From NCBI GenBank assembly GCA_052246295.1, contig JBQQCO010000012.1: DNA of 64,000 nucleotides, one strand, 5' to 3'. Under the pieces are notes generated by a model. The model worked only from the letters and a program-made list of their open reading frames with translations. It ran no database searches and had not been told where the DNA came from. Positions 10,132 through 17,606 of this stretch are shown here, piece after piece. The DNA is from Piscibacillus sp052246295 (lineage in GTDB: Bacteria > Bacillota > Bacilli > Bacillales > Alkalibacillaceae). Each line of letters opens with the position of its first letter. The first letter of the stretch is position 1. Both the position numbers and the translations under genes were made by a program.

Positions 10132-10619
10132 GCTTGCAACTCCTCATTAGATTGTTCAACCTTCTCTCTAGTGGCTTCTCTTCTATTATGTAAACGCAAT
10201 GCTAACGATTCGTCATAAACTGCCAGCTGTTGGGCCGCTAGTAACCCTGCATTTGTTGCACCTGCTTTGCCAATTGCGACTGTTGCGACTGGTACACCAC
10301 CCGGCATTTGTACAATCGATAACAGAGAATCCAATCCGTTTAAAGCTTTTGACTGGACAGGGACACCAATAACTGGAACCAACGTTTTTGAAGCGACCAT
10401 TCCTGGTAAGTGAGCGGCTCCACCTGCGCCTGCAATGATCACTTTAATTCCTCGCTCTTGAGCCTGTTCTGCGTATCGAAACATTTTCTCGGGAGTGCGG
10501 TGAGCTGAAACAACTTCCTTTTCATAAGAAATCCCTAACTCTTCTAAAATATCACACGCATGCTTCATTGTATCCCAATCAGATGTACTTCCCATAATCA
10601 CACCAACCTGCGCTTGCAT
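10125..10619 (-). CDS. purE: N5-CAIR mutase, class I PurE
   Basis: First gene of the operon; converts N5-CAIR to CAIR. The 164-residue protein carries GSTSDWDTM near the N terminus and GAGGAAHLPGM near residue 72, the substrate loops of class I PurE. The ATG at 10619 is chosen because AAGGAGG lies 6 nt upstream; a second in-frame ATG at 10625 directly abuts that site and cannot be used well. Its leader is unusually long: a guanine riboswitch terminator lies about 390 nt upstream and a palindromic repeat element fills the space between. Confidence 0.95.
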   Translation of the reverse strand: MQAQVGVIMGSTSDWDTMKHACDILEELGISYEKEVVSAHRTPEKMFRYAEQAQERGIKVIIAGAGGAAHLPGMVASKTLVPVIGVPVQSKALNGLDSLLSIVQMPGGVPVATVAIGKAGATNAGLLAAQQLAVYDESLALRLHNRREATREKVEQSNEELQAW

Positions 10620-10640
10620 CGTCATCCTCCTTGTATTATT

Positions 10641-10946
10641 AGGTGTTCGCTTTCGTGGACGCTTTCCTCGGGCACGGCTTCAACTTTTCTGAACTCATAT
10701 ACATTCGGGAAGTTGAAGGATGTTCGGGTAAGTTCGCAACGTCCTGCGCTTGCGATTACTCGGCGCAAACTTAAGCCAAGAAGTAATGCAAGTAGCATTT
10801 GTTGCAACGCCGAACTGACCCACATCCTGTGGCCCCTCAGATCGTGCTGTTCCCGCGACGAACAGAATGTTCTAGTGTCGGCGTTGGTCACAGGACGTGA
10901 ACTGCTTTTAGCCGACCTGGAGTCGCCACCTTCGCTCACTTTTTTT
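10641..10946. repeat. Mosaic palindromic repeat, copy A, in the purE leader
   Basis: Visibly more GC-rich than its surroundings and non-coding in appearance. It shares long blocks with the sequence at 30194-30488: 10740-10811 matches 30237-30311 directly, while 10803-10890 matches 30303-30380 only as the reverse complement, and its left end (near 10658-10687) matches the right end of the other copy inverted. Internal inverted repeats include CTTCAACTT/AAGTTGAAG (10679-10718), AACGCCGA/TCGGCGTT and ACGTCCTG/CAGGACGT. Open frames through it have no recognisable protein family. Confidence 0.8.
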
Positions 10947-11009
10947 ATTGTTCTTCCACTACAATTCAATAGCTGGGTTCTAACAAAAAATATAGAACAT
11001 AGCTAAAGA

Positions 11010-11055
11010 AAATAAAACAGACTGCCTTCCCCTAATCATGAGGAAAGCAGTCTGG
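11010..11055 (-). terminator. Riboswitch-controlled terminator of the pur operon
   Basis: The arms 11019-11031 and 11044-11055 (CAGACTGC ... GCAGTCTG) form a strong stem, followed in the reading direction by TTTTATTT. It lies about 40 nt after the guanine aptamer and is the natural expression platform: ligand binding should favour this stem and stop transcription before purE. Confidence 0.85.
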
Positions 11056-11093
11056 ACATACATCACCCTATACTTGTCGCGCACAGAATACTT

Positions 11094-11165
11094 CCCTCAT
11101 AGTCCAGTCGTTTACGGCAACTGGGTAGAGACTTTTGGGCCATATTCCCAACATTATATGAGGGT
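11094..11165 (-). ncRNA. Guanine riboswitch aptamer (purine class)
   Basis: The reverse strand reads CCCTCATATAAT at the 5' side and GACTATGAGGG at the 3' side, closing helix P1, with the ATATGG and CCGTAAACG loop segments of the two kissing hairpins in between. The specificity base in GACTATG (position 11102) is C, as in guanine/hypoxanthine-sensing members, not the U of adenine sensors. It begins about 25 nt after the predicted transcription start. Confidence 0.93.
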
Positions 11166-11196
11166 TCATTATTTAACTGTTCGTAATTACAAAACC

Positions 11197-11224
11197 ATTA
11201 TAACATTACTACTAAGATATTCAA
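11197..11224 (-). promoter_or_regulatory. Promoter of the pur operon
   Basis: TTGAAT at 11219-11224 and TATAAT at 11197-11202, separated by 16 bp, reading on the minus strand. It lies directly upstream of the guanine aptamer and just behind the truA terminator. Confidence 0.8.
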
Positions 11225-11231
11225 TCACATT

Positions 11232-11268
11232 TTATAAAAAACCGTAAAATATAACTATTTTACGGTTT
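11232..11268 (-). terminator. Terminator of the rplQ-distal ecf-truA transcript
   Basis: Perfect 12-bp stem (11239-11250 with 11257-11268, AAACCGTAAAAT and its complement), 6-nt loop, then TTTTTTAT in the reading direction. It starts 13 nt after the truA stop codon. Confidence 0.88.
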
Positions 11269-11281
11269 AATGTTCGGATTT
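11269..11281 (-). promoter_or_regulatory. PurR operator (PurBox)
   Basis: The minus strand reads AAATCCGAACATT, a full match to the Bacillus PurBox consensus AWWWCCGAACWWT. It lies about 45 bp upstream of the pur -35 element. A second, inverted and weaker box (two mismatches) can be read at 11238-11250 inside the terminator stem, 18 bp away. This suggests PurR/PRPP control in addition to the riboswitch. Confidence 0.7.
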
Positions 11282-12021
11282 TAGTCGTAGTTTACTTGTT
11301 TTAAGTAAAGACCATGACCAGGAGCCGTTATTCCTAGAACGCGTCGATCCAACGTTTCAAAGGCTTTCTTAATACAAGACACCTCTTTTTTACCAAGTCC
11401 AATATCAATTAATGTACCAACGATTATCCGGACCATATGAGTTAAAAAACCATCACCTGTTATGTCAAAGTATATATAGTCGTCATCTTGAACCAAATTG
11501 ATTTCGAAAATCGTTCTTGTTTTATCCCCTTTAACATTTGTTTTTGATGCTGCAAATGCCGTAAAATCATGTGTACCAACTATTTGAGATGCCGCTTCTT
11601 TCATTTTATCGATCAATAGATGCTGGGGAACATGCCATTCTAAATTCCTTCTAAACAAATCATGTGTTTTTCGATTTAATACGATGTAACGATATGTCTT
11701 AGTCGTAGCATTTTTTCTTGCATGAAAATTAGGGTCGACTTTGTGGGCTGACTTCACTCGAATGTCTCTAGGCAACAAAGTCGTTAGTGCATGTTGCCAT
11801 GTGGTTTCATCTAATTCAAGCGTTGTATCAAAATGTAACACTTGGTCTAACGCATGCACACCTGAATCTGTGCGACCTGATGAATAAACTTGAACAATAT
11901 GCTTATGCATCTTTTTAAGAGCCTTTTCGATGACCAATTGAACAGTACGTTTTTCCTTTTGTACTTGGTAGCCTTCAAACTCTGTCCCCTCGTATTCAAT
12001 TCGTAACATAATACGTTCCAT
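11281..12021 (-). CDS. truA: tRNA pseudouridine(38-40) synthase
   Basis: Modifies U38-U40 in the anticodon arm of many tRNAs. The 246-residue protein has the catalytic Asp in SSGRTDSGVHA near residue 48 and the family segment HARKNATTKTYRY near residue 100. The ATG at 12021 (MERIMLRIEYEG) is chosen because AAGGAG lies 7 nt upstream; an ATG two codons earlier is too close to that site. It follows ecfT by 11 bp. In B. subtilis rplM-rpsI come next, but here a terminator follows. Confidence 0.95.
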   Translation of the reverse strand: MERIMLRIEYEGTEFEGYQVQKEKRTVQLVIEKALKKMHKHIVQVYSSGRTDSGVHALDQVLHFDTTLELDETTWQHALTTLLPRDIRVKSAHKVDPNFHARKNATTKTYRYIVLNRKTHDLFRRNLEWHVPQHLLIDKMKEAASQIVGTHDFTAFAASKTNVKGDKTRTIFEINLVQDDDYIYFDITGDGFLTHMVRIIVGTLIDIGLGKKEVSCIKKAFETLDRRVLGITAPGHGLYLKQVNYD

Positions 12022-12032
12022 ATCCATACTCC

Positions 12033-12818
12033 TTAAAACTTTATTAAACAAAATAAGCATACCATGAGTATAAAGAATAGACTAGCTAGAAAGTCTTGCC
12101 TTTGATAGGCTAACTCTCTAAACTTAGTTCTATAATCGCCACCTCGATAACCACGAGCCTCCATCGCAATCGCCAAATCCTCAGCTCGTCTAAATGCATT
12201 TATAAATAGTGGGATAAATAACGGTAAGATCGCTTGAGCTCGGTCTTTTAATTTCCCAGTTGAAAAATCTAACCCTCGTGCGGCTTGAGCCTTTGATATT
12301 TTATCCATTTCTTGCATTAATGTCGGAATAAACCTTAAAGATATAGACATCATTAAGGCAAGCTCATGAACAGGAACTTTCACCTTCTTAAGTGGCTTCA
12401 GTAACGACTCAACTGCATCAGTGATGGCAATCGGAGGCGTCGTTAGTGTTAAATTCGTGGTCATAAGAATTAACAAGAAAAATCGTAATGAAATCTCTAA
12501 CCCTTTTATAACGCCACCTAAGTGAATGTTCCAACCTATAATATTAAATAGTACCTCACCTTCACGTGTCACAATTAAATGAAGAAGAAACGTAAATCCC
12601 ATTAGCCACCATACAGGCTTAAGTCCTTTTGCCAAATACTTGAATGGAATAGACGTCAACATAGAGGTGAGTAGAGCAAAGATCGTCAGTATTGTATATC
12701 CCCAAAGGGAATCAGCCATAAAAATAATAATAACAAACATGAATACTACTAGCATCTTTGTTCTAGGGTCGAGCTTATGAATAATCGAATCCCTCTGCAT
12801 ATATTGTCCTAGAATCAT
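12033..12818 (-). CDS. ecfT: ECF transporter transmembrane component EcfT
   Basis: Membrane scaffold of a shared energy-coupling factor module that powers vitamin and metal uptake through exchangeable S components. The 261-residue protein has about six hydrophobic segments and the two Ala-Arg-Gly coupling motifs, at residues 180-182 (AARGLD) and 221-223 (EARGYRGG), which contact the two ATPases. It sits directly after the two ATPase genes, as in most Firmicutes. No S-component gene is next to it, as expected for a group II (shared) ECF module. Confidence 0.95.
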   Translation of the reverse strand: MILGQYMQRDSIIHKLDPRTKMLVVFMFVIIIFMADSLWGYTILTIFALLTSMLTSIPFKYLAKGLKPVWWLMGFTFLLHLIVTREGEVLFNIIGWNIHLGGVIKGLEISLRFFLLILMTTNLTLTTPPIAITDAVESLLKPLKKVKVPVHELALMMSISLRFIPTLMQEMDKISKAQAARGLDFSTGKLKDRAQAILPLFIPLFINAFRRAEDLAIAMEARGYRGGDYRTKFRELAYQRQDFLASLFFILMVCLFCLIKF

Positions 12819-12823
12819 CTGAT

Positions 12824-13681
12824 TTAATTCACCTCACTCACCTTTAACGCGTTTACCACCTCACGCGCTAACTCTTCTACCGTCTGTCCTTTATAACTAA
12901 GATTAATTCCTAGTTGTCTATTAACTTCATTAATAAATAATATTACTTCTGGGACAGCAAGACCAACACCCTCAATCTGTTCAGTGTTCGAAAATAGATC
13001 TTGAGGTGTTCCCGATAAAGTTAATTGACCTTGATCAAAAATTAGAATTTGATCCGCATGACGCAAAGCATGTTCCATATGGTGAGTAATCATAATCACC
13101 GTCATTCCCGCTTCATGTAAAGTTTTGAAGAGCTCCATCATTTCCATCTGTCCAACTGGATCAAGCCCCGCAGTCGGTTCGTCCAATATTAGAATGAAAG
13201 GCTTTAAAATTAATGAACAAGCAATTGCGACACGACGTTTTTGACCACCACTTAATTCAAATGGTGACTTTTCTAAAACTGTAGTATCCAAACCTACTTG
13301 ATGAATCACTTTCTCAACTTGTTCATCCGTCACCTTCAAGCCAAAATTTCTTGGTCCAAACAACAGATCCTTTTTAACAGTTTCTTCAAATAGCTGGTGC
13401 TCAGGATACTGGAAAACCATTGCCACATGTTGCCTTAGTTGTTTGATAGAATTATTTTTACCTTCACCTAATGTAATACTTCCAACCTGTAGCTCGCCAG
13501 ATGTAGGCTTAAGCAAACCATTTATCAGTTGAACTAACGTTGATTTACCAGCCCCTGTCTTTCCAGCAATACAAGTAAATGAACCAGATTTAATGTTTAA
13601 ATCAATATTTTTTAATGCCTGATGAGCTAAAGGAGTGTTAGGTTGGTACGTGTAACTGACATTTTTAAACGTAATATTCAT
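12824..13681 (-). CDS. ecfA2: ECF transporter ATPase EcfA2
   Basis: One of two ABC-type ATPases of the ECF module. The 285-residue protein has a Walker A motif GKTGAGKST at residues 40-48, Q-loop MVFQYPEHQLF, signature LSGGQKRRVA and Walker B LILDEPTAGLD followed by the switch His in ITHHMEHA. Its start overlaps the end of ecfA1 by 4 nt. The C-terminal extension beyond the ATPase core is typical of EcfA proteins. Confidence 0.95.
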   Translation of the reverse strand: MNITFKNVSYTYQPNTPLAHQALKNIDLNIKSGSFTCIAGKTGAGKSTLVQLINGLLKPTSGELQVGSITLGEGKNNSIKQLRQHVAMVFQYPEHQLFEETVKKDLLFGPRNFGLKVTDEQVEKVIHQVGLDTTVLEKSPFELSGGQKRRVAIACSLILKPFILILDEPTAGLDPVGQMEMMELFKTLHEAGMTVIMITHHMEHALRHADQILIFDQGQLTLSGTPQDLFSNTEQIEGVGLAVPEVILFINEVNRQLGINLSYKGQTVEELAREVVNALKVSEVN

Positions 13682-14490
13682 AACTGCTTCACCAAATCAC
13701 TTATAGTTGTCGGTTCTTGGTCAAAGGCAACACCGTTACGCTTAAACGCATTTGTTAATTTCACAATAAACGGTGCCATCAACCCAGAGTTTTTTAGAGT
13801 TGGAGTGTCCTTAATCAATTCTTTAGGAATACCATCAAATGATATTAAGCCGTTTTTCAAGACAATAACTCGATCTGCCAATAGAATCTCATTCATGTCA
13901 TGGGTAATTGAAATCGTCGTTAAGGATTCCTTCTCATGTATCTCCTTGATGGTATTAATCAATTCCGTTCTGCTCACAGGGTCCAACATGGTAGTTGCTT
14001 CATCTAATATTAATGTATCTGGTAACATCGCCAACACACCTGCAATGGCAAGACGCTGTTTTTGACCCCCCGATAAATTAAACGGCTCTTTCCATTTATA
14101 ATCTGCTAACCCCACTAATTTAAGGGCCAAATCTACTCTCTCTTCCATCACTTGATTCGATAACCCTATATTTTCTAAGCCAAAAACAACGTCATCAATA
14201 ACTGTTGTACCAACAAATTGATTTTCAGGGTTTTGAAAAACCATCCCTACTTGCTGTCGAATGTCCCATATGTTCTCATCCGTCACTTCTTGTCGATTTA
14301 CATAAACTTGTCCTTCACTAGGTCTAATTAGTCCATTAATTAATTTTGCTAATGTTGATTTACCAGACCCATTATGCCCTACTAGAGCAACCCATTCACC
14401 TTTGTTAATGGTTAAATTTATGTTGTTTATAACGTGATCTTGCTGATTTGTATATTGGTAAGAAACATTATTAAATTCAATCACGATCAT
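13678..14490 (-). CDS. ecfA1: ECF transporter ATPase EcfA1
   Basis: Partner ATPase of EcfA2. It shows Walker A GHNGSGKST near residue 38, Q-loop MVFQNPENQFVG, signature LSGGQKQRLA and Walker B LILDEATTMLD. The start is uncertain by two codons: the ATG at 14490 is only 2 nt after AAGGAG, while a GTG at 14484 (VIEFNNVSYQY) is 8 nt after it and may be the real one. Open frame continues upstream to 14616 but is not family-like. The gene follows the rplQ terminator and probably has its own weak promoter. Confidence 0.93.
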   Translation of the reverse strand: MIVIEFNNVSYQYTNQQDHVINNINLTINKGEWVALVGHNGSGKSTLAKLINGLIRPSEGQVYVNRQEVTDENIWDIRQQVGMVFQNPENQFVGTTVIDDVVFGLENIGLSNQVMEERVDLALKLVGLADYKWKEPFNLSGGQKQRLAIAGVLAMLPDTLILDEATTMLDPVSRTELINTIKEIHEKESLTTISITHDMNEILLADRVIVLKNGLISFDGIPKELIKDTPTLKNSGLMAPFIVKLTNAFKRNGVAFDQEPTTISDLVKQL

Positions 14491-14527
14491 GACTCCTTTA
14501 TATTTCCGAGGAAATGAATCTTGGTCT

Positions 14528-14556
14528 ATTTTATCATAATTTGTCGGATTGTTTAA
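14528..14556 (-). promoter_or_regulatory. Possible promoter of ecfA1-ecfA2-ecfT-truA
   Basis: TTAAAC (14551-14556) and TAAAAT (14528-14533) separated by 17 bp, about 40 nt before ecfA1. The -35 element is weak, but a promoter is expected here because a strong terminator follows rplQ. Confidence 0.4.
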
Positions 14557-14700
14557 CGGTTTTTGCGCGGGGTTGACAATTAGTTTTTGATTCGCCTTCT
14601 GGAGGCACCTCTTCACCTCGCCAAATTTTCTTCTGTTCGTTTGGCGTGATTCTCAGCTCTCGACCTGTCATAATTAATTGTGGATACCTCAACAACATAG

Positions 14701-14731
14701 TTATCGACCCCATTTTTCTATTTATCGACCC
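14701..14731. repeat. Direct repeat of a 10-mer at 21-bp distance
   Basis: TTATCGACCC occurs at 14701-14710 and again at 14722-14731, exactly 21 bp apart, in the 418-bp space between ecfA1 and rplQ. The rest of that space (14557-14800) holds no gene I can support; a 54-codon frame on the minus strand has no recognisable family. Confidence 0.6.
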
Positions 14732-14807
14732 TTTTCCTTTACTTAAGGAAAGCTTATACGCCGGATAACCTTGAAGTGACTGAACCGATAAAAACTGAGG
14801 CTCAATC

Positions 14808-14839
14808 AAAAAAACTGCCCTGCATACACAGGACAGTTT
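14808..14839 (-). terminator. Terminator of the S10-spc-alpha ribosomal operon
   Basis: Stem AAACTGTCCTG / CAGGGCAGTTT (14829-14839 with 14812-14822) and a run of T in the reading direction, about 70 nt after the rplQ stop. Confidence 0.88.
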
Positions 14840-14908
14840 CGCCATAAAAAAGGGAACAGTTTCCTCGACCGGAATCTGAACCCCCTTCCTTTTGAATGAG
14901 TCATTCAA

Positions 14909-15268
14909 TTAGTCAACTAATTCAATAATCACCGTTTTTGCTCCGTCACCTTTACGTTCTCCCACTTTTAAAATGCGAGTGTATCCGCCTTGGCGTTCTT
15001 CGAAACGTGGAGCAATGTCAGAGAATAATTTTTGTAGTGCGTTTTGACCTTCTTCAGTCTCAACATCTCTTAAGTAAGATGCAGCTTGACGACGAGCGTG
15101 AAGATCACCGCGCTTACCTAAAGTGATTAACTTCTCTACTACTGGACGTAGGTTTTTAGCTTTCGCTTCAGTTGTTTCAATGCGCTCATGAACAACTAAG
15201 TCCGTAGCAAGGTTACGTAACAACGCTTTGCGCTGTTCTGTAGTACGACCTAACTTTGTCTTTGGCAT
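14909..15268 (-). CDS. rplQ: 50S ribosomal protein L17
   Basis: Component of the large subunit near the exit tunnel. The 119-residue product starts MPKTKLGRTTEQRKALLRNL, the conserved L17 beginning; the ATG at 15268 is preceded by AAAGGAGG at 8 nt. It is the last gene of the long ribosomal transcript and is followed by an intrinsic terminator. It lies 44 bp after rpoA, the usual alpha operon order. Confidence 0.97.
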   Translation of the reverse strand: MPKTKLGRTTEQRKALLRNLATDLVVHERIETTEAKAKNLRPVVEKLITLGKRGDLHARRQAASYLRDVETEEGQNALQKLFSDIAPRFEERQGGYTRILKVGERKGDGAKTVIIELVD

Positions 15269-15312
15269 TCCCAAAACCTCCTTTATAGGAAAATTCTATC
15301 GATGTAAGATGA

Positions 15313-16257
15313 TTAGTCGTCTTTACGAAGGCCTAAGTTTAAATCGTTAAGTTTATTCTTAACTTCATCTAATGACTTACGACCTAAGTTACGAACCTTC
15401 ATCATGTCTTCTTCAGATTTCTGTGTTAGTTCATGCACTGTATTAATACCAGCTCGTTTTAGACAGTTGTAAGAACGAACAGATAGATCTAATTCTTCAA
15501 TTGTCATTTCTAACACTTTTTCTTTCTGGTCTTCTTCTTTTTCAACCATAATCTCCGCTTGTTGGGCTTCATCCGTTAGACTTACGAATACATTTAAATG
15601 CTCCGTGAAGATTTTTGCGCCTAATGAGATCGCTTCTTCAGGGCGAATGCTTCCATCTGTCCACACATCTAAAGTCAACTTATCAAAATTTGTAACTTGA
15701 CCAATACGTGTGTTTTCAACTTGATAAGTTACACGTTGAACCGGTGTGAAGATTGAATCTATAGGGATTACACCTATTGGCTGATCATCTTGTTTGTTTG
15801 CTTCAGCTGGACGGTAACCGCGCCCTCTTTCAGCAAAGATTTTCATATTTAATTTACCGTTACCTGAGATTGTAGCAATCTTCAAGTCAGGGTTTAGGAT
15901 TTCAACATCACTATCATGTTGAATATCTCTCGCAAAAACTTCTCCTTCTCCCTGCGCGTTGATTTCTAGCGTCTTTTGCTCATCTGAATAAATCTTAAGT
16001 GCAAGTTGTTTCAAGTTTAGAACGATCGTTGTGACGTCCTCAACGACATAGTCTAACGTTGAAAACTCATGTAAAGCACCCTCAATTTGAACAGACGTAA
16101 CCGCAGCTCCAGGAAGTGAGGATAATAAGATACGACGTAAGGAGTTACCTACTGTAGTACCATAACCGCGCTCTAACGGTTCGATGACAAACTTTCCGAA
16201 CGTAGTATCTTCATTAATTTCAATTGTTTCCACTTTCGGTTTTTCAATTTCAATCAT
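15313..16257 (-). CDS. rpoA: RNA polymerase alpha subunit
   Basis: Dimerises to nucleate polymerase assembly and contacts upstream promoter DNA. The 314-residue protein has an N-terminal assembly domain (FVIEPLERGYGTTVGNSLRRILL) and, after an acidic linker rich in Glu and Lys near residues 225-245, the C-terminal domain with LDLSVRSYNCLKRAGI and VRNLGRKSLDEV helices that bind DNA and activators. Length matches B. subtilis RpoA. The AGGAGGG ribosome site directly follows a small hairpin in the 173-bp rpsK-rpoA spacer. Confidence 0.97.
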   Translation of the reverse strand: MIEIEKPKVETIEINEDTTFGKFVIEPLERGYGTTVGNSLRRILLSSLPGAAVTSVQIEGALHEFSTLDYVVEDVTTIVLNLKQLALKIYSDEQKTLEINAQGEGEVFARDIQHDSDVEILNPDLKIATISGNGKLNMKIFAERGRGYRPAEANKQDDQPIGVIPIDSIFTPVQRVTYQVENTRIGQVTNFDKLTLDVWTDGSIRPEEAISLGAKIFTEHLNVFVSLTDEAQQAEIMVEKEEDQKEKVLEMTIEELDLSVRSYNCLKRAGINTVHELTQKSEEDMMKVRNLGRKSLDEVKNKLNDLNLGLRKDD

Positions 16258-16278
16258 TCACAAAACCCTCCTTCAAAA

Positions 16279-16361
16279 CGTCGAAACATCGACGATACCT
16301 GTCGTATCCCCGAACATTCCCCAAGGCAGGAACCCATGCAGGACATGGGATGAGATCCTGC
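16279..16361 (-). promoter_or_regulatory. Structured leader between rpsK and rpoA
   Basis: Two hairpins can be read in the transcript direction: a nested stem with outer arms GCAGGA/TCCTGC and inner arms CCCATG/CATGGG (16326-16361), and CGTCGA/TCGACG with a 4-nt loop (16279-16294) followed by TTTT just before the rpoA ribosome site. Possible roles are transcript processing, attenuation or translational control; I see no known leader family. Confidence 0.5.
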
Positions 16362-16430
16362 GTATACCGTGTAAACCTTATTTTCCTATCATATCCCATT
16401 ATAGACAGGGTTACAAATTATATACCTAAA

Positions 16431-16832
<402 letters not shown>

Positions 16833-16856
16833 AAATTAGCTTACCTCCTTTAATGT

Positions 16857-17222
16857 TTATTTTCTCTTGTTCGCTACTGTACGGCGTGGGCCTTTACGTG
16901 TACGAGAGTTGTTTTTAGTCTTCTGTCCACGAGTAGGTAAGCCACGACGATGACGAATACCTCTGTAACTACCGATTTCAATTAAACGTTTAATGTTAAG
17001 AGACGTTTCACGACGAAGGTCACCTTCAACTGTGAAGTTCTCAATTTCTTTACGGATGTTTGCTAACTCATCTTCAGTTAGATCACGAACACGTGTATCT
17101 TCTGAGACACCAGCATTTTTTAAGATTTCTTGAGCTGTTGATTTCCCGATACCGTAGATATACGTTAATGAGATAACTACGCGTTTATCGCGAGGAATAT
17201 CAATACCTGCAATACGTGCCAT
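16857..17222 (-). CDS. rpsM: 30S ribosomal protein S13
   Basis: Head protein of the small subunit that contacts the P-site tRNA and forms inter-subunit bridges. The 121-residue product starts MARIAGIDIPRDKRV and has YIYGIGKSTAQEIL and GSYRGIRHRRGLPTRGQ, typical of S13, with a basic C-terminal tail. It lies between rpmJ and rpsK, the standard alpha operon position. Confidence 0.97.
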   Translation of the reverse strand: MARIAGIDIPRDKRVVISLTYIYGIGKSTAQEILKNAGVSEDTRVRDLTEDELANIRKEIENFTVEGDLRRETSLNIKRLIEIGSYRGIRHRRGLPTRGQKTKNNSRTRKGPRRTVANKRK

Positions 17223-17245
17223 GTGTGCACTGCACCTCCTTTAGT

Positions 17246-17359
17246 TTATCCTTGTTTCTGCTTGTGTTTAGGATTCTCGCAAATTACCATTACTCGGCCT
17301 TTACGACGAATTACTTTACATTTTTCACAAATCGGTTTTACTGAAGGTCTTACTTTCAT
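17246..17359 (-). CDS. rpmJ: 50S ribosomal protein L36 (zinc form)
   Basis: Small 37-residue protein of the large subunit. The translated frame begins MKVRPSVKPICEKCKVIRR and has Cys11, Cys14, Cys27 and His33, the zinc-ribbon ligands of the C+ type. The ATG at 17359 has an AAAGGAGG site upstream. It lies between infA and rpsM as in other Firmicutes. Confidence 0.95.
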   Translation of the reverse strand: MKVRPSVKPICEKCKVIRRKGRVMVICENPKHKQKQG

Positions 17360-17387
17360 TGTTCTAACCTCCTTTTAGATCGGAGTT

Positions 17388-17606
17388 TTATTTATAACGA
17401 TACGTGATACGACCTCTTGATAAATCATAAGGTGACATTTCAACAGTTACTTTGTCACCCGGTAGAATACGGATGAAGTGCATACGTATTTTACCTGACA
17501 CATGAGCTAAAATCTCATGGCCATTTTCTAACTCTACTTTGAACATAGCGTTCGGTAAAGTCTCAAGGACCGTACCTTCCATTTCAATAACATCATCTTT
17601 CGCCAT
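17388..17606 (-). CDS. infA: Translation initiation factor IF-1
   Basis: Single S1-type OB-fold protein that occupies the ribosomal A site during initiation. The 72-residue product starts MAKDDVIEMEGTVLETLPN and contains HVSGKIRMHFIRILPGD, matching the Bacillus protein almost throughout. Its start overlaps the end of the upstream KOW-domain gene by 14 nt, suggesting translational coupling. Confidence 0.97.
   Translation of the reverse strand: MAKDDVIEMEGTVLETLPNAMFKVELENGHEILAHVSGKIRMHFIRILPGDKVTVEMSPYDLSRGRITYRYK

Noticed and set aside
10622..10969. 115-codon frame on the minus strand across repeat copy A
   Set aside because: It runs through the palindromic repeat, has no family and its parallel in copy B is not collinear, as expected for non-coding repeat DNA.
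11038..11247. 69-codon plus-strand frame over the pur leader
   Set aside because: It covers the riboswitch terminator, aptamer and promoter on the opposite strand; no ribosome site or family.
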